The notes under the pieces are model-generated. The model did not search any database, had not been told where the DNA came from, and worked only from the letters and a program-made list of their open reading frames with translations. Positions 27,754 to 37,073 of a stretch of DNA of 64,000 nucleotides are shown here, piece after piece. Positions within the stretch are counted from its first letter, which is position 1, and each line of letters opens with the position of its first letter. This DNA comes from S010-25 sp964441285 (lineage in GTDB: Bacteria > Pseudomonadota > Gammaproteobacteria > SZUA-229): positions 4,685 through 68,684 of the forward strand of contig CAYTUK010000013.1 in the NCBI GenBank assembly GCA_964441285.1, in the 5' to 3' direction. Made by a program: the position numbers and the translations under genes.

Positions 27754-28766
27754 GATTCCTGATAACGTTCCAGTTGTTGCATAATATCGTAGGTTACGTC
27801 CTGGGTTCCAGTTTTGCTCAGTGCCGACAGGGTATAAACAGGGTCGTGCCAGTCTAAAGCATCGACAATAGCCTGCTTGCGAATTTTTAATTCACTCTCA
27901 TTTAGCAGGTCTATTTTGTTTAATACCAGCCAGCGAGGTTTTTTGTATAAATCATGGCTGTAGTCATTCAGCTCTTGTAGTATGGTTTTTGCCTGTACTG
28001 CCGGGTTGTTGCCATCATACGGTGCAATATCAATAATATGTAATAATAACTGCGTGCGAGACAGATGTTTAAGAAACTGTATGCCCAGTCCTGCACCTTC
28101 CGAGGCACCTTCAATAATGCCTGGAATATCGGCAATGACGAAACTCTGGTTCATGCCCACGCGCACAACGCCAAGATTCGGGTGTAACGTGGTAAAGGGG
28201 TAATTTGCAACTTTAGGGCGTGCGCCGGAAACGGCACGTATAAACGTAGATTTGCCCGCATTAGGCAGGCCAAGCAACCCCACATCGGCTAGAACTTTTA
28301 GTTCAAGTCGCAGTGCGCGCCGCTCGCCGGGTGAGCCGGGTGAGCATTTTCGTGGTGTCTGATTGATCGAGCTTTTATAGCGAATATTGCCAAGCCCGTG
28401 AAAACCACCTTGTGCGACCATAATTTTCTGATTATTTCTGGTAATGTCACCAATGAGTTCATCAATGTCATTATCGTAAATCAGGGTGCCGATGGGGACT
28501 CTAACAATAAGATCCCCCCCGCCTTTGCCTGTCATCTGCCGGCCCTGGCCACGTTTGCCAGATTCAGCGGTGTAAGTACGCACATGACGAAAGTCAGCGA
28601 GGGTGTTAATATTTACATCACCCATTAGATAGACGCTGCCGCCATCACCGCCATCACCGCCGTCTGGTCCGCCATGAGGAATATATTTTTCACGGCGAAA
28701 ACTGATAACGCCCGTGCCACCGTCGCCGGCAATGGTATTAATGGTCACTTCGTCAACAAATCGCAT
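27750..28766 (-). CDS. obgE: ribosome-associated GTPase ObgE/CgtA
   Basis: A 338-residue Obg GTPase. The glycine-rich N-terminal Obg fold (GGPDGGDGGDGGSVYLMGD and similar) spans residues 1-158. The G domain has GLPNAGKSTFI (Walker A), DIPGIIEGA, and NKIDL. It acts in late 50S subunit assembly and stress control. It follows rplU-rpmA on the same strand after a gap with a strong terminator, so its own promoter is likely. Confidence 0.97.
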   Translation of the reverse strand: MRFVDEVTINTIAGDGGTGVISFRREKYIPHGGPDGGDGGDGGSVYLMGDVNINTLADFRHVRTYTAESGKRGQGRQMTGKGGGDLIVRVPIGTLIYDNDIDELIGDITRNNQKIMVAQGGFHGLGNIRYKSSINQTPRKCSPGSPGERRALRLELKVLADVGLLGLPNAGKSTFIRAVSGARPKVANYPFTTLHPNLGVVRVGMNQSFVIADIPGIIEGASEGAGLGIQFLKHLSRTQLLLHIIDIAPYDGNNPAVQAKTILQELNDYSHDLYKKPRWLVLNKIDLLNESELKIRKQAIVDALDWHDPVYTLSALSKTGTQDVTYDIMQQLERYQES

Positions 28767-28891
28767 TTTTATATTTTTTATATGTCTATCTGGGGAAGGG
28801 CTAAGCTGTTTTTATCAACTGGTTTGGTCGCCTGGTTTAATAAACCTGATTCAGGTGTAGTGTAACCTATAAGCTGAAAGTGTAGGGATTA

Positions 28892-29034
28892 CTGAAACAG
28901 ATAAAAGGCTACCGATTGTTCAAGGCACGCTGTCAATACCGCCATGTAAGCTCGGCACCCGCATCCCTGTGGCTGACGTGAACAATCGTAGCCTTTTTAT
29001 CTATTCGGCTAGTTTGCGTCATTGCCTGTTTCAG
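28892..29034. repeat. nested inverted repeat / structured intergenic element
   Basis: A long nested stem lies between obgE and rpmA. CTGAAACAG (28892-28900) pairs with CTGTTTCAG (29026-29034). Inside, about 22 bases (28901-28922, ATAAAAGGCTACCGATTG...) pair with 28979-29000 with one bulge and few mismatches. The core (28935-28975) reads GCCATGTAAGCTCGGCACC then GCATCCCTGTGGC, which has the look of dispersed structured intergenic elements in other gammaproteobacteria. No second copy was found in this window. Confidence 0.6.
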
Positions 29035-29081
29035 CAGCAGCAACAAAAAAGCCCCTTTTCGGGGCCTTTTTGTTGCTGCTG
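29032..29081. terminator. strong bidirectional terminator hairpin after rpmA
   Basis: A 21-bp stem with one mismatch: CAGCAGCAACAAAAAAGCCCC, loop TTTTC, then its complement. The A-run and T-run in the stem flank a GCCCC/GGGGC core, so it can terminate in both directions. It lies 14 bases past the rpmA stop on the minus strand and ends the rplU-rpmA transcript before obgE. Confidence 0.9.
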
Positions 29082-29094
29082 CGCTATACAGTGC

Positions 29095-29370
29095 CTAACT
29101 TGCAGGTATTGTGTCAGCGGGTGTTACACTAATCGTTTTGCGGCTAAGAGGGCCGCGGATTTCAAATACAACGTGACCGTCAGATTTTGCAAATAGAGTG
29201 TGGTCGCGGCCCATCCCGACGTTACTGCCGGCATGAAATTTAGTGCCGCGCTGGCGCACCAGGATGTTGCCAGCCAGAACGCTCTGGCCACCAAATTTTT
29301 TTACGCCAAGTCGTTTTGATTCCGATTCGCGCCCGTTACGGGTACTACCGGCTGCTTTTTTATGTGCCAT
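29095..29370 (-). CDS. rpmA: 50S ribosomal protein L27
   Basis: A 91-residue protein starting MAHKKAAGSTRNGRESESKR with GGQSVLAGNILVRQRGT, the conserved L27 sequence near the peptidyl-transferase centre. It is cotranscribed with rplU (38-base gap) and followed by a strong terminator. Length is slightly above the usual 85 residues because of the C-terminal tail. Confidence 0.98.
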   Translation of the reverse strand: MAHKKAAGSTRNGRESESKRLGVKKFGGQSVLAGNILVRQRGTKFHAGSNVGMGRDHTLFAKSDGHVVFEIRGPLSRKTISVTPADTIPAS

Positions 29371-29408
29371 TGTAAGTTGCTCCTCCTGTGCTCGCCAGGA
29401 ATGTATCT

Positions 29409-29720
29409 TTAAACAGAAATACCAGTAACTTCGATCTCAGTATAATACTGACGATGGCCGGTTTTTTTCTGGTGATGTTTGCGGCGTCTGAATTTCATGA
29501 TTTCAACTTTTTTGCCACGTCCGTGCGCTTTCACGGTAGCCGTTACTTTGCCGCCCTCTATGTAGGGTGTGCCTATATTAAAGTCGTCGCCGTCCGCAAT
29601 CATCAGAACTTTGTCGAGTTCAATGGATGCGCCTTCTTCGGTATCCAGTTTCTCAATGCGAACTACATCGCCCTGAGCCAGTTTATATTGTTTTCCACCT
29701 GTTTTGATCACTGCGTACAC
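29409..29720 (-). CDS. rplU: 50S ribosomal protein L21
   Basis: A 103-residue protein starting MYAVIKTGGKQYKLAQGD and ending with KKVEIMKFRRRKHHQKKTGH, the L21 hallmarks for binding 23S rRNA. It is the first gene of the rplU-rpmA operon and is divergent from ispB, the usual gammaproteobacterial arrangement. Confidence 0.98.
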   Translation of the reverse strand: MYAVIKTGGKQYKLAQGDVVRIEKLDTEEGASIELDKVLMIADGDDFNIGTPYIEGGKVTATVKAHGRGKKVEIMKFRRRKHHQKKTGHRQYYTEIEVTGISV

Positions 29721-29868
29721 AGGGGTTCTCCAAAATCGTTAAATGAAAGGGCGCAAATTATACGGTTTAGCGAAGGTGCTGGCAAGTAATGTATGATATA
29801 TTTTATCGCGAATTCTGAGTATTTCTGTTTATTGCGGGGAATTTCTGGTAATAAGTGCGGCAAAGTCG

Positions 29869-30966
29869 ATGCGTCTGGGTGATATTGGACTTGACACTGG
29901 GTGCTGTGGCTACATAGGATGCGCATCTTCTAAATTTATACTGGATATATCGTTGCCTGAAAAAACCCTGTCAGAAAAACCCCTGTTGGAACAACAGCGA
30001 GGTTTTGAAGTCATCAGTGCACAATGTCGCACGGATATGCAGGCTGTTGATAAGGTTATACATCAATACCTGTCATCGGATGTTGCTCTGGTCAACCAGC
30101 TTAGCCATTACATCGTTAACTCTGGTGGCAAACGCCTGCGACCGTTGCTGGCGGTGTTGTCAGCAAAAGTCTTTGCGTATGCAGGTGAAACGCATTATTT
30201 GCTGGCGGCAATCATAGAGTTTATTCATACTGCAACGCTATTGCATGATGATGTTGTCGATGAGTCGGATTTGCGCCGTGGCAATGAAACCGCAAATGCC
30301 CTGTTTGGTAATGCGGCTAGCGTACTGGTTGGCGATTTCCTCTATTCGCGCGCCTTCGAAATGATGGTAAATGTGGACAATATGCGAGTAATGGAGATAC
30401 TGGCAACAACCACAAATGTGATTGCTGAAGGCGAAGTTATGCAGCTAATGAATGTGCATGACGCAGACATCACCGAAGCGCATTATCTTGAGGTGATTCA
30501 CTGCAAAACGGCCAAACTGTTTGAGGCGGCAACCAGATTAGGCGCGGTACTGTGTCAGCGTCAGGTGCAGGATGAGGAAGCAATGGCTGCTTATGGGCGG
30601 CATCTGGGAACGGCCTTTCAGTTAATTGATGACGTGATGGACTACCGTTCAGACAGCGCGACAATGGGTAAAAATGTGGGCGATGATCTGGCCGAAGGCA
30701 AGCCAACATTACCTTTGTTGTATGCAATGCAAAAAGGCTCGGCGCAGCAGTCCAGGTTGATACGTGATGCCATCGAAACAGGGGGTTACGATAGGATTGA
30801 TCAGGTACAGCTTATTATTCAGCAGACGGGTGCTCTGGAATACACTGAAAAAATTGCGCAGCAAGAAGCAGAATTTGCAATTTCTCAACTTGGCAGCATT
30901 GCTGATTCGCAGAGTAAAGAAATTCTGGTACAGCTGGCGCGGCTTTCTGTACATAGAAACTATTGA
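29869..30966 (+). CDS. ispB: octaprenyl diphosphate synthase
   Basis: A trans-polyprenyl diphosphate synthase with the first Asp-rich motif LLHDDVVDESDLRRG, the second LIDDVMDY, and GGKRLRPLLAVLSAK. It makes the side chain of ubiquinone. The ORF from the ATG at 29869 is 365 residues, about 40 longer than usual. By comparison with E. coli IspB the real start may be an in-frame TTG at 29986 (326 residues), since residues 1-39 look unlike the family. It is divergent from rplU. Confidence 0.94.
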   Translation: MRLGDIGLDTGCCGYIGCASSKFILDISLPEKTLSEKPLLEQQRGFEVISAQCRTDMQAVDKVIHQYLSSDVALVNQLSHYIVNSGGKRLRPLLAVLSAKVFAYAGETHYLLAAIIEFIHTATLLHDDVVDESDLRRGNETANALFGNAASVLVGDFLYSRAFEMMVNVDNMRVMEILATTTNVIAEGEVMQLMNVHDADITEAHYLEVIHCKTAKLFEAATRLGAVLCQRQVQDEEAMAAYGRHLGTAFQLIDDVMDYRSDSATMGKNVGDDLAEGKPTLPLLYAMQKGSAQQSRLIRDAIETGGYDRIDQVQLIIQQTGALEYTEKIAQQEAEFAISQLGSIADSQSKEILVQLARLSVHRNY

Positions 30967-31081
30967 TCTATTCTCGTCAGTCATCGAGTGAAATTATTAA
31001 CTGTAATGCCTGTCTTCGGTCTAAAATGGGGTTTTCGGAGCCGACTTAATTTCTGTCTATTTCAAGGTTGAGATTTAATTT

Positions 31082-31714
31082 GTGACAAAAGGTACACTGT
31101 ACGTTATATCTGCCGCTTCCGGTGCGGGCAAAACCAGTCTGGTTAATGCGATAGTCAGGCTATTGCCTGCACTGGAGGTTTCTGTATCACATACGACGCG
31201 GGCGAAACGTGTCGGTGAAGAGGAAGGTGTAAACTACCACTTTGTGAATCAGAAAAGCTTTAATGCGATGGTGAGCAATGATGATTTTTTTGAACATGCG
31301 CGTGTTTTTGGTAATATGTACGGGACATCACGGCAGCATATTCAGCAACAGTTGCTTCGAGGCAGAGATGTTATCCTTGAAATTGACTGGCAAGGTGCAC
31401 AGCAGATCAGGCAACGGATGCCTGACTGCAAAACCATTCATGTGTTACCTCCCTCGATTGAGGCATTACGCGCGCGATTAAAATCGCGTGGGCAGGATAA
31501 TGACACGGTGATTGAGCAGCGTATGCGTGAAGCAGTGAAAGAAATGTCGCATTATGCTGAATACGATTATCTGGTCATTAATGATGAATTTGATGTGGCC
31601 AGAGATAACCTTGCGGCAATCATTGTGGGTAACGGTATGCGTCTGGAAGTGCAGCAGAAAAAACATGCTGACTTACTGACTGAGCTATTAACTTTTGATA
31701 AATTTGGAGAATAA
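31082..31714 (+). CDS. gmk: guanylate kinase
   Basis: A 210-residue kinase starting at a GTG. It has the P-loop SAASGAGKTSL, the GMP-binding segments VSHTTRAKRVGEEEGVNYHF and FFEHARVFGNMYGTS, and ILEIDWQGAQQIR. It converts GMP to GDP. rpoZ follows after 3 bases and spoT after that, the classical gmk-rpoZ-spoT-recG region. Confidence 0.97.
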   Translation: MTKGTLYVISAASGAGKTSLVNAIVRLLPALEVSVSHTTRAKRVGEEEGVNYHFVNQKSFNAMVSNDDFFEHARVFGNMYGTSRQHIQQQLLRGRDVILEIDWQGAQQIRQRMPDCKTIHVLPPSIEALRARLKSRGQDNDTVIEQRMREAVKEMSHYAEYDYLVINDEFDVARDNLAAIIVGNGMRLEVQQKKHADLLTELLTFDKFGE

Positions 31715-31717
31715 ATT

Positions 31718-31981
31718 ATGGCACGCCTAACGGTAGAAGACTGCCTCGATAACGTAGAAAATCGCTTTGAACTGGTACTGGTTGCAGCAAAACGTGCGCG
31801 CCAAATTGCGATGGGCGCTGAGCCAATGGTGCCGCGTGATAATGATAAACCAACGGTTCTGGCGTTACGCGAAATAGCAGAAAATCTGGTGAATAAACAG
31901 GTTCTGGAGCAACAGGCGGCTGCACCTCAGCTTGAGGATGTTGAGGCCATGATAGAAGGTGATCTGTCTGCGGGTTTGTAA
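31718..31981 (+). CDS. rpoZ: RNA polymerase omega subunit
   Basis: An 87-residue protein starting MARLTVEDCLDNVENRFELV with AAKRARQIAMGAEPMV, the omega signature. It helps assemble RNA polymerase and, in E. coli, contributes to ppGpp sensing. It starts 3 bases after gmk. Confidence 0.97.
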   Translation: MARLTVEDCLDNVENRFELVLVAAKRARQIAMGAEPMVPRDNDKPTVLALREIAENLVNKQVLEQQAAAPQLEDVEAMIEGDLSAGL

Positions 31982-32205
31982 GGCTCAAATGAATAGTCGC
32001 AATAGGTGATTATCTGCCTGTCTTATCAATCATGCGTATCAGTTATGGACAGGTTCGCGCGGTGAGTCTCTGGCATTGGTCGATGTTGGACAATACGAAT
32101 AAAGGGTGTTTTTTTATTGGATAGTTAAACCTGAACAGTTAAATGTGAGCCGAGCTTTTACCATGATTAGTTTTCTCTTTTATTTCGCCCAGGAATAATT
32201 CTGTT

Positions 32206-34428
32206 GTGACCGTCCCTTCTGTCCACAACGACCTGTCTGAAGTGCGGTCGCCCCTGGGGAAAAATACTGGTCAGCAGGCGGCTAATCCGAAAAATTTAGA
32301 CGAACGATTTTTAATCTCCGACCTGTGTGAGTTGCTGGCAGAATATATGCAGCCAGAGCAGGTAAAAGACGTCTATCACGCTTATTTATTTGGCGCTCAG
32401 GCACATGAAGGACAGCTCCGTGTGTCGGGTGAGCCCTATATTTATCACCCTATCGCCGTCGCCCGTATTCTTGCTCAGATGCATATGGATGTGAAAAGCA
32501 TCATTGCCTCTATCTTGCATGATGTACTGGAAGATACCCCTGCCACACGAAAATTTATTGCGGCCGAATTTGGTGAAGATGTTGCACAACTGGTTGATGG
32601 TGTCAGTAAGATGATGGACATCAAATTTAAAAACAAGATTGAGCAACAAGCAGAAAATATCCAGAAAGTATTGCTTGCGATGGCAAAAGACATTCGCGTT
32701 ATTATGATCAAACTGGCAGACCGGTTGCATAATATGCGTACACTGGGCGCACTAAAACCTGAAAAAAGGCGACGCATTGCTCAGGAAACACTGGATATTT
32801 ATATCCCCATTGCCAATCGGCTGGGGATGAATACAATCCGACATGAGCTGGAAGATCTGGTACTTCTGGCGATGCACCCAAAACGGTATGTTGTACTTGA
32901 ACAGGCCATCAACCGTGCCAGCGGTAACCGTAAAGAGGTGATTGGCAAGATTAACCAGATACTGGCTGCCCGCCTGGTTGAACTGTTAATTGAGGCGCAG
33001 CTGGTGTCGCGCAAAAAACACCTGTTCAGCGTTTATAATAAGATGCGCCAAAAACAGTTGCCACTTAGCCAGGTGCTGGATGTGTATGCCATTCGTGTAC
33101 TGGTTGATTCTGTCGATGAATGTTATCGTGTGCTCGGTGTGGTGCATAATCTTTTTAAACCTATCCCAGGTCATTTCAAAGATTACATTGCGATTCCAAA
33201 AAGCAATGGTTATCAATCGCTGCATACTGCTCTATATGGTCCGCATGGCATCCCTATGGAGGTGCAGGTGCGTACGCAGGAGATGAACCGATTTGCTGAA
33301 AGCGGTATTGCAGCACACTGGCTATATAAGTCATTAGGTGAAAATGGTCCAATTGATGCCCACGCACGGGCTCGTGACTGGTTGACGGGGATTCTGGAAA
33401 TGCAGCAATCTGCCGGTAATTCGATAGAGTTTCTTGAAAATGTTAAGGTCGATTTGTTTCATGATGAAGTGTATGTCTATACACCAGAAGGTGACATCAT
33501 TAAGTTACCCAGGAATGCGACTCCGGTGGACTTTGCTTATGCTGTGCATACCGATATTGGTAATTATTGTGTCGCTGCCAAACTGGATCACAGTTTTGCA
33601 CCATTGAATACGCCACTTTATAGCGGTCAGACAGTCGAAGTTGTTACTTCACCAAACAGTCATCCTAACGCGGTCTGGTTAAATTATGTTGTGACCGCAA
33701 AAGCGCGCAGTAATATTCGTAATTTTCTCAAAACAATACAGGCTGATGAAGCCATGTCACAAGGACGGCGTTTACTGGAACGTTGCCTGAAGCCACTGGG
33801 AATGCGGCTTGATGATGTTTCTGAAAGTAATATCCAGTTAGTGCTAGAAGAGTACAACTTTAATCAATTATCGCAACTGCTGGAAGATATTGGTATGGGT
33901 AATCGGCCGCCCAGTTTAGTGGTAAAGCGTCTGGTGCCAGAACGTATATCGGACGGTGATTCAGAGGAAGCGCGTGAAATGAAATCGCGATCACCGTTGG
34001 CGATTGATGGTACTGAAGGAATGGTGGTTAGTTATGGGCGCTGTTGTCACCCGATTCCGGGGGACCAGATTGTGGCAAATTTGAGCAAAGGGCGTGGTAT
34101 CGTGGTACACCGCCAAAGGTGTAAAAATCTGGACTCACTGGAAAAACGTGCGGATAAATGTATCGACGTGCAATGGTCAGGTGATGCTCAAGGTGATTTT
34201 AGTTGTGTTATTCGCCTGGAAGTAGAAAACAAACCCGGCGTGCTGGCACGCACTGCAACCGTTTTATCTGAGTCAGGTGTTGATATTGAAAATGTAGAAA
34301 TGGAAGATCGCGATGGTTTTTCCATTGGCCTGCTGTATCAAATCAAAGTGTGTAATCGAGTGCATCTGGCTAAATTGATGCGTCGTCTGCGCCGCATATC
34401 CAGTGTAATGCGTATCTATCGATTGTGA
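32206..34428 (+). CDS. spoT: bifunctional (p)ppGpp synthetase/hydrolase SpoT
   Basis: A 740-residue RelA/SpoT protein starting at a GTG. The HD hydrolase domain shows GEPYIYHPIAVARIL and the metal motif LHDVLEDTPAT. The synthetase domain has DVYAIRVLVD and KDYIAIPKSNGYQSLHTALYG. TGS (VYTPEGDIIKLP), a zinc-finger-like segment (GRCCHPIPGDQI) and a C-terminal ACT domain follow. Intact HD residues indicate hydrolase activity as in SpoT. The N-terminus is about 40 residues longer than in E. coli SpoT. It follows rpoZ after a 224-base gap with no visible gene. Confidence 0.96.
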   Translation: MTVPSVHNDLSEVRSPLGKNTGQQAANPKNLDERFLISDLCELLAEYMQPEQVKDVYHAYLFGAQAHEGQLRVSGEPYIYHPIAVARILAQMHMDVKSIIASILHDVLEDTPATRKFIAAEFGEDVAQLVDGVSKMMDIKFKNKIEQQAENIQKVLLAMAKDIRVIMIKLADRLHNMRTLGALKPEKRRRIAQETLDIYIPIANRLGMNTIRHELEDLVLLAMHPKRYVVLEQAINRASGNRKEVIGKINQILAARLVELLIEAQLVSRKKHLFSVYNKMRQKQLPLSQVLDVYAIRVLVDSVDECYRVLGVVHNLFKPIPGHFKDYIAIPKSNGYQSLHTALYGPHGIPMEVQVRTQEMNRFAESGIAAHWLYKSLGENGPIDAHARARDWLTGILEMQQSAGNSIEFLENVKVDLFHDEVYVYTPEGDIIKLPRNATPVDFAYAVHTDIGNYCVAAKLDHSFAPLNTPLYSGQTVEVVTSPNSHPNAVWLNYVVTAKARSNIRNFLKTIQADEAMSQGRRLLERCLKPLGMRLDDVSESNIQLVLEEYNFNQLSQLLEDIGMGNRPPSLVVKRLVPERISDGDSEEAREMKSRSPLAIDGTEGMVVSYGRCCHPIPGDQIVANLSKGRGIVVHRQRCKNLDSLEKRADKCIDVQWSGDAQGDFSCVIRLEVENKPGVLARTATVLSESGVDIENVEMEDRDGFSIGLLYQIKVCNRVHLAKLMRRLRRISSVMRIYRL

Positions 34429-34506
34429 ATTGACTCCAATAGGGTTAATACAGGCAAGGGTTTTTATTGAATAAATTTTAAATATTTATAAGTGAGCGTT
34501 CATAAA

Positions 34507-34902
34507 ATGATAAAGGAAATAATTTCTACAGATGAAGCCCCCCAGGCGATTGGTGTTTATTCACAGGCCGTAAAAATAGATGCGACAAAAAGCAGTGTTA
34601 CGGTTTATCTTTCTGGGCAAATACCCCTTATACCTGAAACCATGGAGATAGTTGATGGCGATATACGTAAGCAAATTAATCGCGTATTTAAAAATTTACT
34701 CGCCGTTGCTAATACTGCGGGCGGCGACTTATCAAATATAGTGAAATTAAATATTTTCTTAACCGACCTGTCTGATTTCCCGGTAGTGAATGAAGTTATG
34801 ACAGAATATTTCGAACCGCCCTATCCGGCACGCGCTGTAATCGGTGTTGCGGCCTTGCCAAAAGAAGCGGGTGTAGAAATGGATGCAATTATGGTGTTAT
34901 GA
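34507..34902 (+). CDS. ridA: reactive intermediate deaminase RidA
   Basis: A 131-residue YjgF/RidA protein with IISTDEAPQAIGVYSQAV at the start, YLSGQIPL, the active-site Arg in PARAVIGVAALPKEAGVEMDAI and the usual C-terminus. It deaminates reactive enamines such as 2-aminoacrylate. The ATG at 34507 gives the usual length; an in-frame GTG at 34492 would add five residues. It ends 4 bases inside recG, so the two are coupled, a common spoT-ridA-recG order. Confidence 0.95.
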   Translation: MIKEIISTDEAPQAIGVYSQAVKIDATKSSVTVYLSGQIPLIPETMEIVDGDIRKQINRVFKNLLAVANTAGGDLSNIVKLNIFLTDLSDFPVVNEVMTEYFEPPYPARAVIGVAALPKEAGVEMDAIMVL

Positions 34903-37010
34903 GTGATGCCGTTAAAGGATTTGAGTACCAGTCCGTACTTAGCTTAAAAGGTGTTGGTTCAGTCGTTGCTGAGAAGCTCAAACGCTTAGGTATTTACACG
35001 CTACAGGATGTGTTGTTTCATTTGCCGCTGCGCTATGAAGATAGAACCTCTGTTGTTCCCATTGGAAGCTTGCAGCCCGGTCAGCAGGTACTGGTGGAAG
35101 GCGTGATCGAACACAGTGAGGTAAAGTTTGGCGGGCGTTCACGGCGCAGTTTATTGTGCCATATTGCAGATGATAGTGGTGCCATCGTGCTACGGTTTTT
35201 CCATTTTAACAAAACCCAGCAGCAGACCTTGTCGAAAGGTAATCGGCTGCGTTGCTTTGGTGAAGTGCGGTACGGAGCCCACCGGCTTGAAATCGCGCAT
35301 CCTGAATACCAGCGTATTAACAAAGATAGTCAGTTAGAAACCAGTGAATCACTGACACCAGTCTATCCTAAAACCGAAGGTGTGCATCAAAGCCTGCTAA
35401 GAAATATTTCAATGCAGGTATTGAACCAGTTAAATAATCAAACCATGACCGACTGGTTGCCTGAAGCGGTGAATAAAAAATATTCGTTTCCTGATTTAAG
35501 CGCTGCGCTTATGCAGGTTCATCGGCCAAAAAAAAACAGTTATGTGGCCGCCTTGCTGGAATTAAACACACAGGCACAACAACGTTTAATTTTTGAAGAG
35601 CTGGTCGCAAATCAACTTGGTTTGTTAAAAGTACGCGCTACAGTAAAAAACCAGTCAGCCCTATCGCTGAAATTAAAACCTGAATTATTAACGGCGTTCA
35701 AACAGCAATTGGGCTTTGAGCTAACAACGGCACAGGAAAAAGTAATTGTTGAAATATTAAACGATTTAAAACAGAAAAAACCCATGCTACGTTTATTGCA
35801 GGGCGACGTGGGTTCCGGTAAAACCGTTGTTGCTGCCATTGCCGCACTAACAACGGCAAGTAATGGTTTGCAGGTTGCGGTGATGGTACCGACAGAAATT
35901 TTGGCAGAACAGCACTTCAATAATTTTTCAAACTGGTTCTCGAATGCTGAGAATAGTTGTGTGTTATTAACGGGCAAAGATCGAGGCGAGGTTCGAAAAA
36001 AGAAACTGGCCGATATTGCGCAGGGTAAGGCGAAAATAATTACAGGCACCCATGCATTATTTCAGGATGATGTGATATTTAAAGATCTGGCATTGTTAGT
36101 CGTGGATGAGCAGCATCGATTTGGTGTGCATCAGCGTCTGGCTTTACGTGAAAAAGGCATGCAGAATAAAGCGAGAACAGAAAATTTTCTGCCACATCAG
36201 TTGATCATGACCGCAACACCGATTCCACGTAGTCTGGCGATGACCGCTTATGCCGATCTCGATTATTCGGTGATTGATGCGCTGCCTGCAGGCAGGAAAC
36301 CGGTGACGACAGTTGTGGTTTCAGCTCAGCGTCGCGAAGAAGTTATTGCGCGGGTTGCAACAGCGTGTAAAAACGGCGCGCAAGCATACTGGGTCTGCAC
36401 CCTGGTTGAAGATTCTGAGTTATTGCAATGTCAGGCCGCAGAATCAACGGCTAGAATGTTAACGGAAGAATTAAAACCTTTGCGGACAGGGCTGGTTCAC
36501 GGTCGTATGAAAGCAGTACAGAAGCAGGCCGCTGTTATGGCATTTAAAAACAACCAGCTGGATTTACTGGTAGCGACCACAGTTATTGAGGTGGGTGTCG
36601 ATGTACCGAATGCATCACTGATGATTATTGATAATGCCGAACGTCTGGGGTTGGCGCAGTTACATCAATTAAGAGGGCGCATTGGTCGTGGCAGTAAACA
36701 AAGTGTGTGCGTGCTTATGTATCAGCAGCCATTATCGGAGCAGGGCAGGCAGCGGTTAGAGATTTTAAGAGATACCAGTGATGGTTTTAAAGTGGCAAGA
36801 AAAGATCTGGCAATGCGTGGACCAGGTGAAGTGCTAGGTACAAGGCAAACTGGATTAATGCAGATGCGTATTGCTGATCTGGTCAGAGATGAACACTGGT
36901 TACCGGAGGTAAAAAAAGTCGCTGAAAAAATCATTAAAAATTTTCCAGATGCTATTGAGCCGCTAGTGTGTCGCTGGTTGGGTAAGGCAGAGCAGTTTGG
37001 ACAGGTATGA
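34899..37010 (+). CDS. recG: ATP-dependent DNA helicase RecG
   Basis: A 703-residue helicase. It has an N-terminal wedge domain with the OB fold (FHLPLRYEDRT near residue 45), Walker A LLQGDVGSGKTVVAAIAAL, DEQH box VVDEQHRFGV, motif III MTATPIPRSLAMTAYAD, motif V and motif VI QLRGRIGRG. RecG remodels stalled forks and Holliday junctions. It is the last gene of the spoT region; MsrA faces it from the other strand. Confidence 0.97.
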   Translation: MSDAVKGFEYQSVLSLKGVGSVVAEKLKRLGIYTLQDVLFHLPLRYEDRTSVVPIGSLQPGQQVLVEGVIEHSEVKFGGRSRRSLLCHIADDSGAIVLRFFHFNKTQQQTLSKGNRLRCFGEVRYGAHRLEIAHPEYQRINKDSQLETSESLTPVYPKTEGVHQSLLRNISMQVLNQLNNQTMTDWLPEAVNKKYSFPDLSAALMQVHRPKKNSYVAALLELNTQAQQRLIFEELVANQLGLLKVRATVKNQSALSLKLKPELLTAFKQQLGFELTTAQEKVIVEILNDLKQKKPMLRLLQGDVGSGKTVVAAIAALTTASNGLQVAVMVPTEILAEQHFNNFSNWFSNAENSCVLLTGKDRGEVRKKKLADIAQGKAKIITGTHALFQDDVIFKDLALLVVDEQHRFGVHQRLALREKGMQNKARTENFLPHQLIMTATPIPRSLAMTAYADLDYSVIDALPAGRKPVTTVVVSAQRREEVIARVATACKNGAQAYWVCTLVEDSELLQCQAAESTARMLTEELKPLRTGLVHGRMKAVQKQAAVMAFKNNQLDLLVATTVIEVGVDVPNASLMIIDNAERLGLAQLHQLRGRIGRGSKQSVCVLMYQQPLSEQGRQRLEILRDTSDGFKVARKDLAMRGPGEVLGTRQTGLMQMRIADLVRDEHWLPEVKKVAEKIIKNFPDAIEPLVCRWLGKAEQFGQV

Positions 37011-37073
37011 ACTTTTCAGGTTAATCGAATTTACTGCGAGGCTTAAACGCAGCGTATCCTTTTCATTTATCCC

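Noticed and set aside
35612..36049. 145-codon minus-strand open frame inside recG
   Set aside because: Antisense to the conserved RecG helicase motifs, with a biased composition rich in Ser and Phe. It is a shadow ORF.
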